From Nissolia schottii (taxonomy: Eukaryota; Streptophyta; Magnoliopsida; Fabales; Fabaceae), in contig QANU01015964.1 of the NCBI GenBank assembly GCA_003254905.1, positions 14,710-78,709 of the forward strand: a stretch of DNA of 64,000 nucleotides, in the 5' to 3' direction. A model generated the notes under the pieces. The model ran no database searches. It worked only from the letters and a program-made list of their open reading frames with translations, and was not told where the DNA came from. This document shows, one piece after another, positions 13,248-24,825 of the stretch; within the stretch, counting starts at the first letter, position 1; every line of letters starts with the position of its first letter. The position numbers and the translations under genes were made by a program.

Positions 13248-14068
13248 CTGAGAAAAGGCACAATGAACTCGGTAAGATTCTCATAAATAAAATTTTTTAA
13301 AGGGCTTAAATATGTTTAAACTTTAAACCATGGATGTAGCTATGTAGAAAGGAACACTAAATGACTACCGAAGATGAGCCACCCCACTAAGGTCAACATA
13401 AAAGTGGCATCTACAGCTTTCATCAATAAATTTATGCATAGCAGCATATAAAATAAGACCAATATGATATCTAAATGAGACCAAGAGGCTTTGAAGTTTG
13501 AACACATCACAAAACAAAGAATCTTAAAATAACCATAAACATTTGTCCACCAGTCTATCAAACTTCATCTTGGGCTACAATAATCAACATTAATTTTCAG
13601 CGGTGGCGCACAATTAGATTCACTTACTATGAAGCCAAGATTACAATGATCAAAACACACAAGCAGAGGAAACAACAAGCACGCTTGGGTTTGCTTTCTC
13701 ATTTCAGCTATAAGAAATGCAAGACAGAAGAACCTTTCATCGAAAGCAGAGACGCAAGAAGATCAAAATGCGTCCCCCCAATTTTAAAAAAGTAGCTAAA
13801 ATTAGTGCATCAACTTATCACAAGCCATTAAATTCTAAAGCAAGCAACCCCCCCCCCCCAATGTAATGATTACGATATTAAATCCAATTTCAGTTCCAGG
13901 TTCCAACTTGAGAATTGAAGAATACAGTCATATCCTAACTTGAAAAATAATTTAAAAAAAAAAAAGAGAGACGGAAATTAAGATGAAAAATCCACTAAGA
14001 GAAAAGAAAAAGAAAAAAGATAGAATACGGGACAAAGGAGCAATAGAGGAGAGAGAGTAAGGCAGTAC
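13248..14068 (-). other. probable 5' leader intron of the BED/hAT gene
   Basis: On the minus strand a donor CCACCAG|GTACTG ends an upstream leader exon at 14069, and an acceptor TTTTCTCAG lies three bases before the start codon, with exon sequence resuming at 13247. The 821-base interval between is AT-rich with pyrimidine tracts and a C9-10 run near 13849-13859. This is inferred from splice signals only. Confidence 0.5.
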
Positions 14069-14089
14069 CTGGTGGATGGTGGATGATCG

Positions 14090-14811
14090 ATAAAACAAAA
14101 GGCGTTGGGAGGAACCTCAAAAGCGAAAGGTCCGAAAGCTTTGGGCTTTGAGAGATGTTAAAAGAAAGGAGTGCATAGATGTAGAATGGCTTCTAGCAAC
14201 GCTCACAAGAATTGAGCCAACCGTTTTGGCAAACTGCTGTTGCCCAACATCGGATTCAGGCAACATTTGTGAAGCACGAGTTCTTGTTTGCCACTCTGAT
14301 TTGTTCTGAAATCAGAATTTAGAAATGTTTGCCTCACAACAACCAAATAGTCTTAGAACAATTAGAAGCTCTAATTCAACGGATCAAACTGTTATCTCCT
14401 GCTCATTCATCAGCCCATGTTGCCCAACAAAACAGAAGTTAGCCCAAACCTATTGCTTGTACATGGGCTAATATATAATTGGGCCTGACACCATCGACCA
14501 AGAAGAAGGGCACACCGTGATACGAATCCAGCCCAGCTCATGTGATGGCCCAATATGCTAATCAGTTTTTTTATAATTACTTTTTAATATGATTAGCCTT
14601 TGAGTTTATCATTTACTATTACTATCATAGAAATAGAATTTGTGCAAGTGTGGTACCAAACAACAACACTGCACGATCATTATTATTTGACTGATTAGGA
14701 CACGAGAGATTGATTTTCCCATATTCCAAACAAAAATTATGTACGGCATATACGAAGAGGAATAATGATTAAATTCTTAAATTTGGAGACCCATTACATC
14801 ATTATTATTAG
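14090..14811. other. intergenic, BED/hAT promoter side
   Basis: The probable leader exon and promoter of the minus-strand BED/hAT gene lie at the left. No coding region is recognisable. Confidence 0.4.
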
Positions 14812-15697
14812 GTTATCAAAATGAGTCCGGCCCGCGAACCTAGTTAAATAAACGGAATTTACATGTGAAAAAATAGGCCTGCAAAAAAATTTAAAAAAAT
14901 ATTCTAGCCTATTTTAGCCTGCAGACTAAACGGGCTAGCCTGGTAGGCTCACACCCGTGAGCCAGTGATTTTTTTTTTAAAAAAAATTAAAATTTTAAAA
15001 GTTTCATTTTAGACTCTAAATTTTATTTTGGAGTTTAAGAGTTTAGAGTTTAACTATTTGGACTTATAATTGAACATGTTTAACTATTTGTTATGTTTAA
15101 CTACTTAACTATATTTATATTGCTATACAGCTGAAGTGTTATGACATAGATATTGATAAACTTTACATGTCATTCATTCAATGAGTGTCTACGCCTTACA
15201 AGTTGATATATAGTTTCAAACTTTGTTTATTATTGATTAATGTACGAGAAAGAGTTCCAAGTGTTTTTGATTAATAACATAACAATACTCACATCAATGT
15301 TATATGCCACCATTTAATTAATGAAAGTTGTATTAATTCATGAATCTATTTCAAATAGCATTTGATAGCTTTCAAGCAAGATAGTTGAAGGAATAAAAAG
15401 ATAATATAATATCGCAATCAACCGTTTAAACTATTTCTTTTCGATTAATTAATAGATAGACGATAAAATATAGCTAAAAATAATCGCGCATCTTATTCAC
15501 AACTTTGTATTTAAAACTATAAAAAAACTGACCAAAATTTTAATTTTTTAAAAAAAAAGGGGCTAATGGGTTGGCCGATTTAAGCCAGCGGATTGACGAT
15601 AAACGAGTCAAACCCTAAAAAGAAGCATAATTTTGGTCCGACCCGTTAAGGCCCACAGGCTTAAATAGGCGTGACCAATCCATTTGACACCCCTAAT
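14812..15697. mobile_element. possible hAT-like non-autonomous element
   Basis: The left end reads AGGTTATCAAAATGAGTCCG from about 14811. The right end, in reverse complement, reads AGGGGTGTCAAATGGATTGG. Both are followed inward by GGCC/GGGC-rich stretches of the kind found at the ends of non-autonomous hAT elements with a GGGxxATCAAA-type terminus. The interior is AT-rich and noncoding. I could not find a convincing 8-bp target duplication, so the boundaries are approximate and the family is inferred. Confidence 0.4.
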
Positions 15698-17515
15698 TGT
15701 TGGTAGATGTTTTGTGCACGGCAAGCTCAAAAAATAAGCGGAATAATTATAATTATATAAATAAAAGTAGGCAACTATGGTGAAGAATTTATGTGGCACA
15801 GAATTGATTTGATTCCAATAGCAATCAAATGAAGAGCGGAGTCATCCCCAAATATCCGCTAAAATAAATATTTCTAACCACAAAATCATATGATCCAACA
15901 TTCCACTCCGCAATCAATCCTTTAGGAGCCCGAATTAGAACATATGGAGCAGCATTTTTGTTTTGTAGTCTTGAAGGGGGATTGCCAATACAAAAAATAA
16001 TACCCATTTTTGTTTCTTGTGATGTGACAATGAAATTCTATTTCAAGTTTGGAAGGTCAGTCTAGCCTCACTTTCCTTTTTTCTTTCCTTCAATGATATG
16101 ATTCCGCTCCTCTAGACACGGCAAAACCTCTAACTTCCATGGATAGAAAAGTCTTGAATGGGACATGTCAGATATATTTAAAATTATACATTTTAACTTT
16201 TATTTTAAAAAGACTTGTCCTAGACTACACAAAAATTTCTTTTTCTTCCCTAAGCATGGGAAGGTGAATGACATAGCCATTCAAATTTCATCTCAACATT
16301 CTTTAAAGATTACAAATAGAACAAAAAATAAATATCCTTGTAGTTATTATACCAGCAATATATATTGTCGCAATGACAGAGATAAAATTATCCAAATACA
16401 TCAAAGAGTTATTTTCTTAACAATATTTTTGTTGTTGGAAAAAAGTATTGGGAGAGGTCTAATTTGTAGCAGCGGGGTGTTAGGTTTATGGAGTGAGTGT
16501 TGGCTAATCGTGTTGTTTACTTTTAAAGATGTTATCATGAGCACCACTTAATTAAGCTAGTGGGGTGCAATTTCAAGTCCAGGGATATACAAATGCATCA
16601 GAAAAATTCCCTTAAAGGGCAATTTGCTTAATCAATGCTGACACCCTGATTATGTATACTATTTTGAGTTTATGCCAAAACGATGATAAAATAATAGTGA
16701 GATAAATATAATTTAGAACTAACTTTTACCCGTGGACACAGTGCGGTCTCCATTGAGTTCCTTGTCAATTTCATTTATTTATGAAAAGCTAGCGGATTAT
16801 GGCATGCTTGGAATATTATAACATTCTTTTCTTGCCACGTATATTGTAGCACCAGAAGCAGCAAAGAGAATCTTCACCACTAAGCTGGGAATATATTATG
16901 ATCCAGCCACTTGGTTAGTGGCTAGCTAGATAACAGTTAAGCACTTCTTTTTGTGCTTCATTAGAATGTCAAATTGTTATTCTGCCATCAAAACAAAACA
17001 TGTGCTCCACCTCTATCTGAGGATTTAATGTTCATGCTAACCTTCATGTTCTCTCTGTCAATCCTTCAGTACGTGACGAATTCAAACTAGGAAGTGAAAA
17101 TGAATAATATAGCAGAATTTATAACCACGATAAAACAAGATATTTACCATTATGTTCAAAGTGAACATCTATGTACAATAAATTTTTATAATCACAAAAA
17201 CCCGTCCCTACTATACACAAAAGATTTCAGCAAGTAATGTGGCATTTTGGATATTTGGTTTTCTATCCTTTTAGCAATTTGGTTGGTGAGGAACCTCAGA
17301 GAGGGGAAAGGCTCACCCTCCACCTTCCAAAGAACATTCTGGGATATACTATAGCTACATAAAAATTCAATACCAAGGACCTAAATTTGAGTCCATGGTA
17401 TTTTTACTACTATTTTTGTCACATGTACATATTTTATAGCCTTAATAATATGCATGCATGCTTCTTCTTATAGAGAACAACTCACTCCACCAGATGTACC
17501 TGTACTTTATGCTAA
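15698..17515. other. intergenic, no gene seen
   Basis: AT-rich. An open frame of 128 codons at 16165-16551 has no recognisable domain and low-complexity composition, and is not called. The portion next to 17515 is the 3' side of the MYB gene. Confidence 0.45.
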
Positions 17516-19166
17516 TTAATGGCCTTTGTCCTCCATTACAATATTTTGGAGTGCAGTTGACTCAATCTCACTGAAGCAATTAAAACCAAAATCATGAATA
17601 CCAAAGTCTTGACAGTCCAATAACCAAGCACAATTATCCTCCCAAGATGAAGAAAGGGCCATGTCATTATTTGTGCTATCTGATTTAGGTGTACTGTCCC
17701 ACAATGCATCAATCATCAGTGGAGTTTCATCCAGCCACAAGAAGCTGTTCATTAACTCATCGCTGCAAATGCTGTCCAGCAAAAGGGACTCTTCGCTGCC
17801 GGAAGAGTTCTCGGCCGGGGACGAAGAACTCGAGTTCTCCTGTGATGAGTTGACAACCCCATGATCAGTTATTTCCTTAACCTGATCATCGCGGTGGTCA
17901 TTGCCAGATTGTGTCACTGGCAAATTCTCTGCAGGGGATGAAGTAGCACTGTCCTGTGATGAAACTACTTGTTTATTGAGTGGTTCATGAGTAACAGGAT
18001 CAATGCCCATCTTAATGAGCTTTTTCTTGATGTGTGTGTTCCAGTGATTTTTTATCTCGTTGTCTGTTCTTCCTGGTAATCTTGAAGCAATCTTGGACCA
18101 CCTGGACACACAAACTACACCAATCAATCATACATCACCCTCATCACCTTAACTTAAGTAGAAGCATTCGTAGATAAGCTAGCTAGCTAGCTTGATGTGG
18201 GGGGTGATCTTAATTTCTTGGTCTCAAAGATAAGTATTAATGATATCAAATTAAACGTGTAGATGGCTTTAAGTAAGATCTACTACTTACTTAGTTTCAT
18301 TTATCTTTTAAGCTTTACTTATTGAGAATAAGCCATTATTCTTCACCAAATGATATATAAAATCTCCCGTTTAACATATCATTTTTGCATTGCACGAAGA
18401 GTATGCGGACAAATAAAGTATCTTTTAAATAATAATTGTACAATAAAATATATTACGACTTACATGACCATGTTGTAAATACGATCATGTTCTGAATTTG
18501 TTATTGATATTCAGTTTTATACTCGTAGTGCTGCTTTTTAAATTAAAAAAAAAAAGAGAATATTATATCTTATTTTTGGAGACATCTTTTGAACTTTAAA
18601 ATATTAATAAAAAATCCTCCCAGTAAATGTTTAAGAGATATCTAAAAAATATTCCTTAAGAAATCTAAAAAAAAAAAAAAAACAAGGCAAGTAACATTAT
18701 TTATTACTCTTTCAAATTTCATCATTCACTACAATTTGGAGAACATTGATACACATAAAATTTGCCTTGCTTAAAACATGATTTCAAATGCAGTACCATT
18801 GTCAACATTATACATGGTCTAAAAATGAGTTATTCGAACGTGATTTAGAAAACCAAATTAATCAAAGAAAAATAAAGGGTAAGTGAATGCATGAATAAGC
18901 AACCTGTTGCCAAGGCGTGCATGGAGATCAATAACCAGTTGCTCCTCTGCTTCAGTCAGGAGGCCTCTCTTCAAGTCAGGGCGAAGATAATTTGTCCATC
19001 GGAGCCGGCAGCTCTTCCCGCAGCGCCGGAGGCCGGCGAGCTTTGGGACGGCACGCCAACAGCACTGTCCATTGGTGAGAATGAAGTTGATGAGCTTCTT
19101 GTCTTCCTCACCAGTCCATGGACCTTTCTTCACCCCAAGTTTGTCACAACAAGGTTGCCTCCCCAT
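17516..19166 (-). CDS. R2R3-MYB transcription factor, MYB20/43/42/85 type
   Basis: Two exons, 19166-18904 and 18101-17516, join in phase to 282 residues. R2 spans about residues 13-63 with W17, W37 and W57. R3 spans about 66-114 with L70 in place of the first tryptophan, then W89 and W108. The start [17 protein letters not shown] and the post-repeat [19 protein letters not shown] match what I recall of the MYB20/43/42/85 group, regulators of lignin and secondary-wall genes. The bHLH-interaction signature is not present. The tail is Ser/Glu/Asp-rich, as in an activation region. Only one intron is found, after LGN, and the intron often seen within R2 in plant MYBs is absent. An upstream in-frame ATG at 19259 would add 31 hydrophobic residues and is rejected in favour of the conserved start. 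Wall regulation is inferred. Confidence 0.93.
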
Positions 19167-19263
19167 ACCACTCACACCAATGCAAAGCGCACAAAAGTCT
19201 CTCACTCTCTCACCCAACACTATGCTTATTGCAATGACCCAAAAGCCCCACACCCACACCCAC

Positions 19264-19273
19264 CTATATATAA
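19264..19273 (-). promoter_or_regulatory. TATA box of the MYB gene
   Basis: On the minus strand TTATATATAG lies about 100 bases before the MYB start codon, a normal leader distance for a plant TATA promoter. Confidence 0.55.
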
Positions 19274-19289
19274 CAAAAAATTAGCCCCC

Positions 19290-20529
19290 ACATTTTTTTT
19301 CACTCTAATAATTATATTTGTGTAAAATATATGTGCACCCCAAACAATTCTCTAATAGGAGGCAAAGAGAAGTTGGGGGTCCCACCAATGGGCTGTGAAA
19401 GGTACATTGGAACTAATATGGGTTAATTTTTCTCGTGTTAATTTCTAGCTCTATAAAATGGGTGATGCTGATAGATATACTAAATATTCATGGGGTGACC
19501 CAAAGGCAGGGCTGCATGTAATCATCCCAACAAAATTCATGAAAAGATTATTAATGTGGGAAATGATTGATCTCTCTCTTTTTTTTTTTTCTCGATTCTC
19601 CTTTACAAATTCCACTTACATGATTTCAATCTTACTCAACCATTTCGTCATCACTACGTTTACATGTCCTTATTAGAAGTAGATTGTGATAGAGTGTGGA
19701 TGATTTGTTTCAAGTCTTTGGTCCGGAGGGGCAACATCACCGTTTGATGTAATGAAACTATGCCTTATGATTTGATCTAACACGGTAAAATAATGATCAT
19801 ATGTACTTTGTGTGGGACAAGCAGCTGCGCTTAGCTAGTTTGAAACGGTTGAAACATTGGGGATATCTTTATCTTTATCTATTCAGGAATGGACAGCGAT
19901 CTCTTTGAGTTTCGGAAGCCCCATTCATTTTGATTATTTTCATCTTTTTCCTTTTCCCACTTCATTGATTATATAATTCCCAACTCACGTTTCTTCCGCG
20001 ACACTATCTATCATATCATTAATTAATGCGATTTGTGGGCAGTTATACAGATACAAGTATGTATATCCTAACACACAAGTATTCAACATGCTAGGAAACT
20101 GTTCAACAGTTGATAACTCAACGGACAACTTTTTTTTAAGTATTTGACTCAACGAATCGTGTGTTTGAATTTTGGATGAGGAAAAAATTATTATATATAT
20201 ATTGGATGACAAAATTAAAATTTTATTAAAGTTTAATATTATTTTAATTTTTTATAATTTTAGAGAGTTATAATCAACTCTAAAAAGTTTTTTTTTTATA
20301 ACTCTCAATAGCACTTACTCTAAAAAATGAAGAGCAAAAGTTTTTTAATTTTTTTTATTTACCAAACACAAAAATTAGTTTATACTTTTTAAGAACAGTA
20401 ACTCCTACTTAAAAAGCTTTACCGTACAAAGCCAAAATCTTTCAAAAGCACGGCTACAAATTACAATTTCAACTAACAGAAGTCATTATTCATTATTAAT
20501 TGTTGTTGACATTTTATTTATTATCAATA
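19290..20529. other. intergenic upstream of MYB
   Basis: AT-rich, no recognisable gene. Distal MYB promoter elements could lie in the first kilobase; none can be assigned. Confidence 0.45.
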
Positions 20530-20531
20530 TA

Positions 20532-20682
20532 CTTGCATTCAATCCATTTTATCTATCACTTTCACTTTTTGGTACATTAAAAAAGTAATATATTTGGACA
20601 ATAATTATGTATATGTCTAAATATATTAATTTTTTAATGCACCCTAAAAGTGAAAGTGACATATAAAGTGGATTGGAGGGAG
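20532..20682. mobile_element. Stowaway-like foldback MITE
   Basis: 151 bases, almost entirely two arms of about 70-75 bases that are inverted copies. The left arm begins CTTGCATTCAATCC. The right arm, reversed, begins CTCCCTCCAATCC, the CTCCCTCC start typical of plant Stowaway (Tc1/mariner) elements. A TA dinucleotide flanks each side (20530-20531 and 20683-20684), the expected target duplication. It is noncoding and would be mobilised only in trans. Confidence 0.8.
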
Positions 20683-20684
20683 TA

Positions 20685-22692
20685 TTATGTTCCCTAGCTA
20701 GTTAGCTATGTACTATAACTATGAGGTGTGATATGGTGGTAGTTCACATTATCTTTTAATTACGAGGTTGAAAGTTTGGTCCCCACTCATGAAAATGAAA
20801 AAACATTTTGTTTCTAACAATCTATTACTTTATATGAGCCCAATTATTGGAAGGGGATTAATCATTACTACCCACAATAAACATCTTGGGTGAAAAAAGA
20901 AGAAGCTAGTTACATACTATAATGTACAGCTGGACATCTAATGCTTACTAATCACACACATTATATAACACCGGGACATTCCATAAATCCTTTTTTCATT
21001 TGTTATAATAAGGATGCGTGCATGTCTTTGTCAAATTAAAAACCACAAACTTGGTTTATATCTTTTGGCAAGTACCAGACATGAACTTGTTGACACTAAC
21101 ACGAAGGTTGTGTTTCGTCCCCTTACTCCTAATTAATTCTGGATTATTTTATTCTTGGATCAGCTTGTTCAGCGGATTGGTTGAACTAAGCATTCAAATA
21201 CGTTTCCTTTTGGTTATAGAAACAGGTCTAGAGTGTTTTCCAACCTTTTCCTTAACCACGAAACAAAATTAATTACTTAAAAAATAAAAAATAATGTTTG
21301 GCAAGGTTATCCACTAGGCCAATGTCTTCATTCCGTGCGAAAGGAGATCATATCCTAGTCAAATCTTTTATCAAACAACTTTGAGACTCTGATGTATACA
21401 AATCCTGATGATGTACCTATCATGCAACTCTTTAATGTAACATTTTATTACATAGCACCTACAGGCTACAAGCTTAGGTTGGGGTTAGGTGGCAATCCCA
21501 ATTTTTGGTCTTTGACTTATATACCTTGGTTTTTGTTGTGGGATCCGTTTGGTGTATAATTCCCCCCGCACATTATCTAAGCTTCACACTTTGTTACATG
21601 CAATTCGGTTAGGGTGAGATAACAAGTAACTCTTATATTAGGATAACCTTGAGAGCTATCAAGGTAAAAGATCATACACTGTAATTTAAGTTTTGATACG
21701 GTGAAAGTGGTACTTACAAAAATCATTCTGATACTTAAATCAATATATAAATAACATGAAATGATATTAAGTAAAAACGTACATTGAATATGATTATGAT
21801 TTATGTTTATACTCTGTGTGAATGACTTAGGGCAGTCCATTGAAATGCTTGGAAACTATAGCCATATTCATCACAAGGTTATCATGACCTAAGTAAATAA
21901 GGTGTTTATGATATCTCATCATGAATGCTAAGTCAATTACTCCCCCCCTCCCTTCTTGAGTTATACGTGTAAAAGTGGGTCGTGAGTATCTCGGTCTACT
22001 TTTAGGAAAAGTGGACATCAGGTTTAGGATTGGGTCACACTTCAATTTCTTTATAGTAATTGGATTGAAATCTATGACATTGGGGTTAAGTACTTGGTGG
22101 TATGGTAAGCGGAATCTTAATAATTTTCACATTTGTACAATATAATCGTAAGAATATAAGATTCTCATGTTTAATTCAAGATTAGAAATAAAACATATTT
22201 ATGCAACTTACATTCCTGAGCTCCATTTTTTATTCTCGCCTCCTTCATTAGAATTCAAAGATAAAAATGTTTTAAAAATGAGAAAAAGACAAAATTACTC
22301 CAAATCTCAAATCTTAGAATATTGTCAGGCAGACGCCAAATCATTGTTGGACTACTACTATTCGTTGCAAAACTTTGTCGATCACTGGTGGTCATTGCCC
22401 AACCACCGCCAAACCACTCCCAGACTACCATTGGCCAAAGTCGAACCACTGCCGCTATTTTCATGGATATTTTTAAGAAAATGCATTAGTTCTTAAATGT
22501 ATTGCTTAGAATTTAGTTTACAATCAAATAATTTTTAAGCACATTCTTAAGAATAAAAATTCATTTTACGAATCACACGTCTTTATTAAGTATAATTTGA
22601 GGATGGATTCTTTTTATGTCATGTATAAATTTTATTATTAATTAGATTCTCTCGTGGAACTTAAAAAAAGATCTATTTTCTTAGTCCTACAC

Positions 22693-22724
<32 letters not shown>

Positions 22725-23560
22725 TAATTCATGGAGATTTTATATAAGATGACTGAATCTCAGCATCAAATTTTCTAAATAGTTTACACACAATTTTAAG
22801 GCCAAGGCAACTCAAATACCACGTCCACGTACGTGACTACGTAAAACAAAATAAAGTAAAACTTCTTATGCCGTAGAGTTTAATCATTAAAAAGCAAGTA
22901 ACTGATCAGTCTTACCTTAATCTAAGTATCTAAAGTGACACCTGTCCAGAATCGTATGTATTCAAACAGGAGTATGTTGACTTGCAAGGCACTAAATGTA
23001 AGATAGATTTACTTGCGTCATTATTTCTGAATTTTAGGAACCATATATTTTCTTTTTCACAATAAGGAAGAACGTAACTATGATAGTTGATCTTCAATCG
23101 CTGATGTAATTATATATATTTTATGGGGCTAAGCTATATTCATAATTCAAGTATATATGTGGTTATGGTAAGCTGATCAAAGCAATGAAAATGTTCGATG
23201 AAAATGCAAAACAATTAAGCTCCTTCAGTTTTAAGCCTTTGACAAATAATTTCAATGCGAGCCAATTTCAAAATTTTGACAGTTAAGGGACAAATTAAAA
23301 CTTCCATAAAATTAAAATTTTAACTGAAAATAGTAATACCCATAATCAAGTTAAATCACAGATTTAACTTGTGAGAAACAAATGCTGAATTTTCTACTTT
23401 ATTCCATTTCTTTTCTTTTACATTTTTTTCAAATAGGATATATAGTAGGGACTATCTGTAAAATATGTTGAGAGTAGACAAATGAGGGGTAAAATACATT
23501 TACATGGGTTTAAATGGGTTAAAATCTGAATATATGGGGCAATGTGAAATTACGAATGTA
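20685..23560. other. intergenic, no gene seen
   Basis: AT-rich sequence with an (ATA)n microsatellite at about 22693-22723. The short ORFs show no known domain. Nothing else stands out. Confidence 0.45.
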
Positions 23561-23568
23561 TGGTCAAC

Positions 23569-23820
23569 GGGGCTGAAATCGGGCGAACAGTAACCGATTT
23601 CAGCCCCTTTTAAAAAAAAATTCCGAGGCTGAAATTGGGTACTCTTCATCTGATTTCAGCCCCTTTTTAAAAAACAAATTTCCCGAGGCTGAAATCGGGT
23701 AGTGTTCATCTGATTTCAGCCCCTTCGGGTACTGTTCATCCGATTTCAGCCCCTTTTTTAAAAAAAAATAAAAAAAAATTCGGGGGGCTGAAATCGACAC
23801 CCCCTAAACAGATTTCAGCT
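23569..23820. repeat. tandem array of GGCTGAAATC hairpins
   Basis: The unit carries GGCTGAAATCGG, about 15 spacer bases including GTTCATC or GAACAG, then GATTTCAGCCCC, the inverted partner, so each copy can fold into a short stem. Units begin near 23571, 23627 and 23687, a partial copy lies at 23725-23752, and a last one starts near 23785. Spacing is 56-60 bases, separated by T4-6/A5-9 runs. An ORF through it on the minus strand is only the repeat read in frame. Confidence 0.8.
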
Positions 23821-24810
23821 CCAAAATCCCATACATCCGTAATTAATTTGACCTGTCCACATTTTGAAAAATTTTATTTTCCAAAACCACGGAAAGGTAA
23901 AAAAACCACAAAGGGGGGAGGGGAGATAATTGTGAATTTTAAAGTTTACAAAAACTATTTATAAAAGGAAAAAAAAAACCGAAATATAGTTTAGTTACTT
24001 CACTTGAACCCAAGTTATTAGCTAACAAAGTAAGACAATATTAAAAAATTATACTAGAATTTGTACTGATCCTCATTATGGAAGTTAGGTACAGGTACAA
24101 AGACGTAAGGGGTTATATGCGGCAATATGATGATGTATAAACTAATTATAGGTGGCATTGCTTGCAAGTTGGAGCTGTCTCAATGCATCCATTACTGTAG
24201 CAGTTGTGAGTTCATTATCAGTGCCACCCCAACATGCGGGTTGCTACTTCCTTCCCCTTTGAATTTCCTTAATTTTGCACACTAATTCTCTTCTTTTTTA
24301 CACGATATAAACAGTACATATATGAAAACGCATGGCTAACAATTCAAAGTAATATAATGCTATAAAATTAAAACCTTTTACGTACAGAATTCAACCAAAT
24401 TCATAGGTGAACCTGTTAAGTCCCACCAGCTAGGCATATACTATAAGATATTCATCTTTTTTTTTTCGATGAGTCACAGACAACTTAATGCGCAACCCGA
24501 ACAAAAGCAAAAAGGAAAACAGGCGAACCGTAATGTGATTTTTTATTTTCAGATTAATAAAATGATAAATGAAATTTATTGACATTTTATTAATTTAATG
24601 GTGAAAAACGTCACTTTATCCTCTAAAATAAGCTCCTCATTTTAAAAGATCTTTATCTTAAACAACTGCCTTCTACCCACCTCTTAACCTATCGAACAAA
24701 TTGACAAGCAAGGAAAGGGTTCCATTGAAAACCTCTTAAGAGTGATTCAATGGAACAAACTCTTTCCTTTCCGAGGGAGGTAAAAATAATTAGACGTACA
24801 ATTCTAAATA
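23821..24810. other. intergenic, no gene seen
   Basis: AT-rich. A local inverted repeat at about 24712-24772 (TTCCATTGAA facing TTCAATGGAA, loop about 16 bases) is the only structure seen. Confidence 0.45.
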
Positions 24811-24825
24811 CTATTAGAGTATATG
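24811..24825. repeat. target-site duplication of the LINE, copy 1
   Basis: CTATTAGAGTATATG, identical to 26242-26256. It marks one edge of the LINE insertion; the following T could extend the duplication to 16 bases. Confidence 0.9.

Noticed and set aside
16165-16551. 128-codon open frame
   Set aside because: No domain, AT-driven residue composition, no splice or promoter context.
23600-23800. 66-residue repeat protein (KGLKSDE-type)
   Set aside because: It is the hairpin array translated; the repetition is explained by the DNA repeat.
23569-23820. CRISPR-like array
   Set aside because: The intervals are near-identical rather than unique spacers, and this is a plant nuclear genome.
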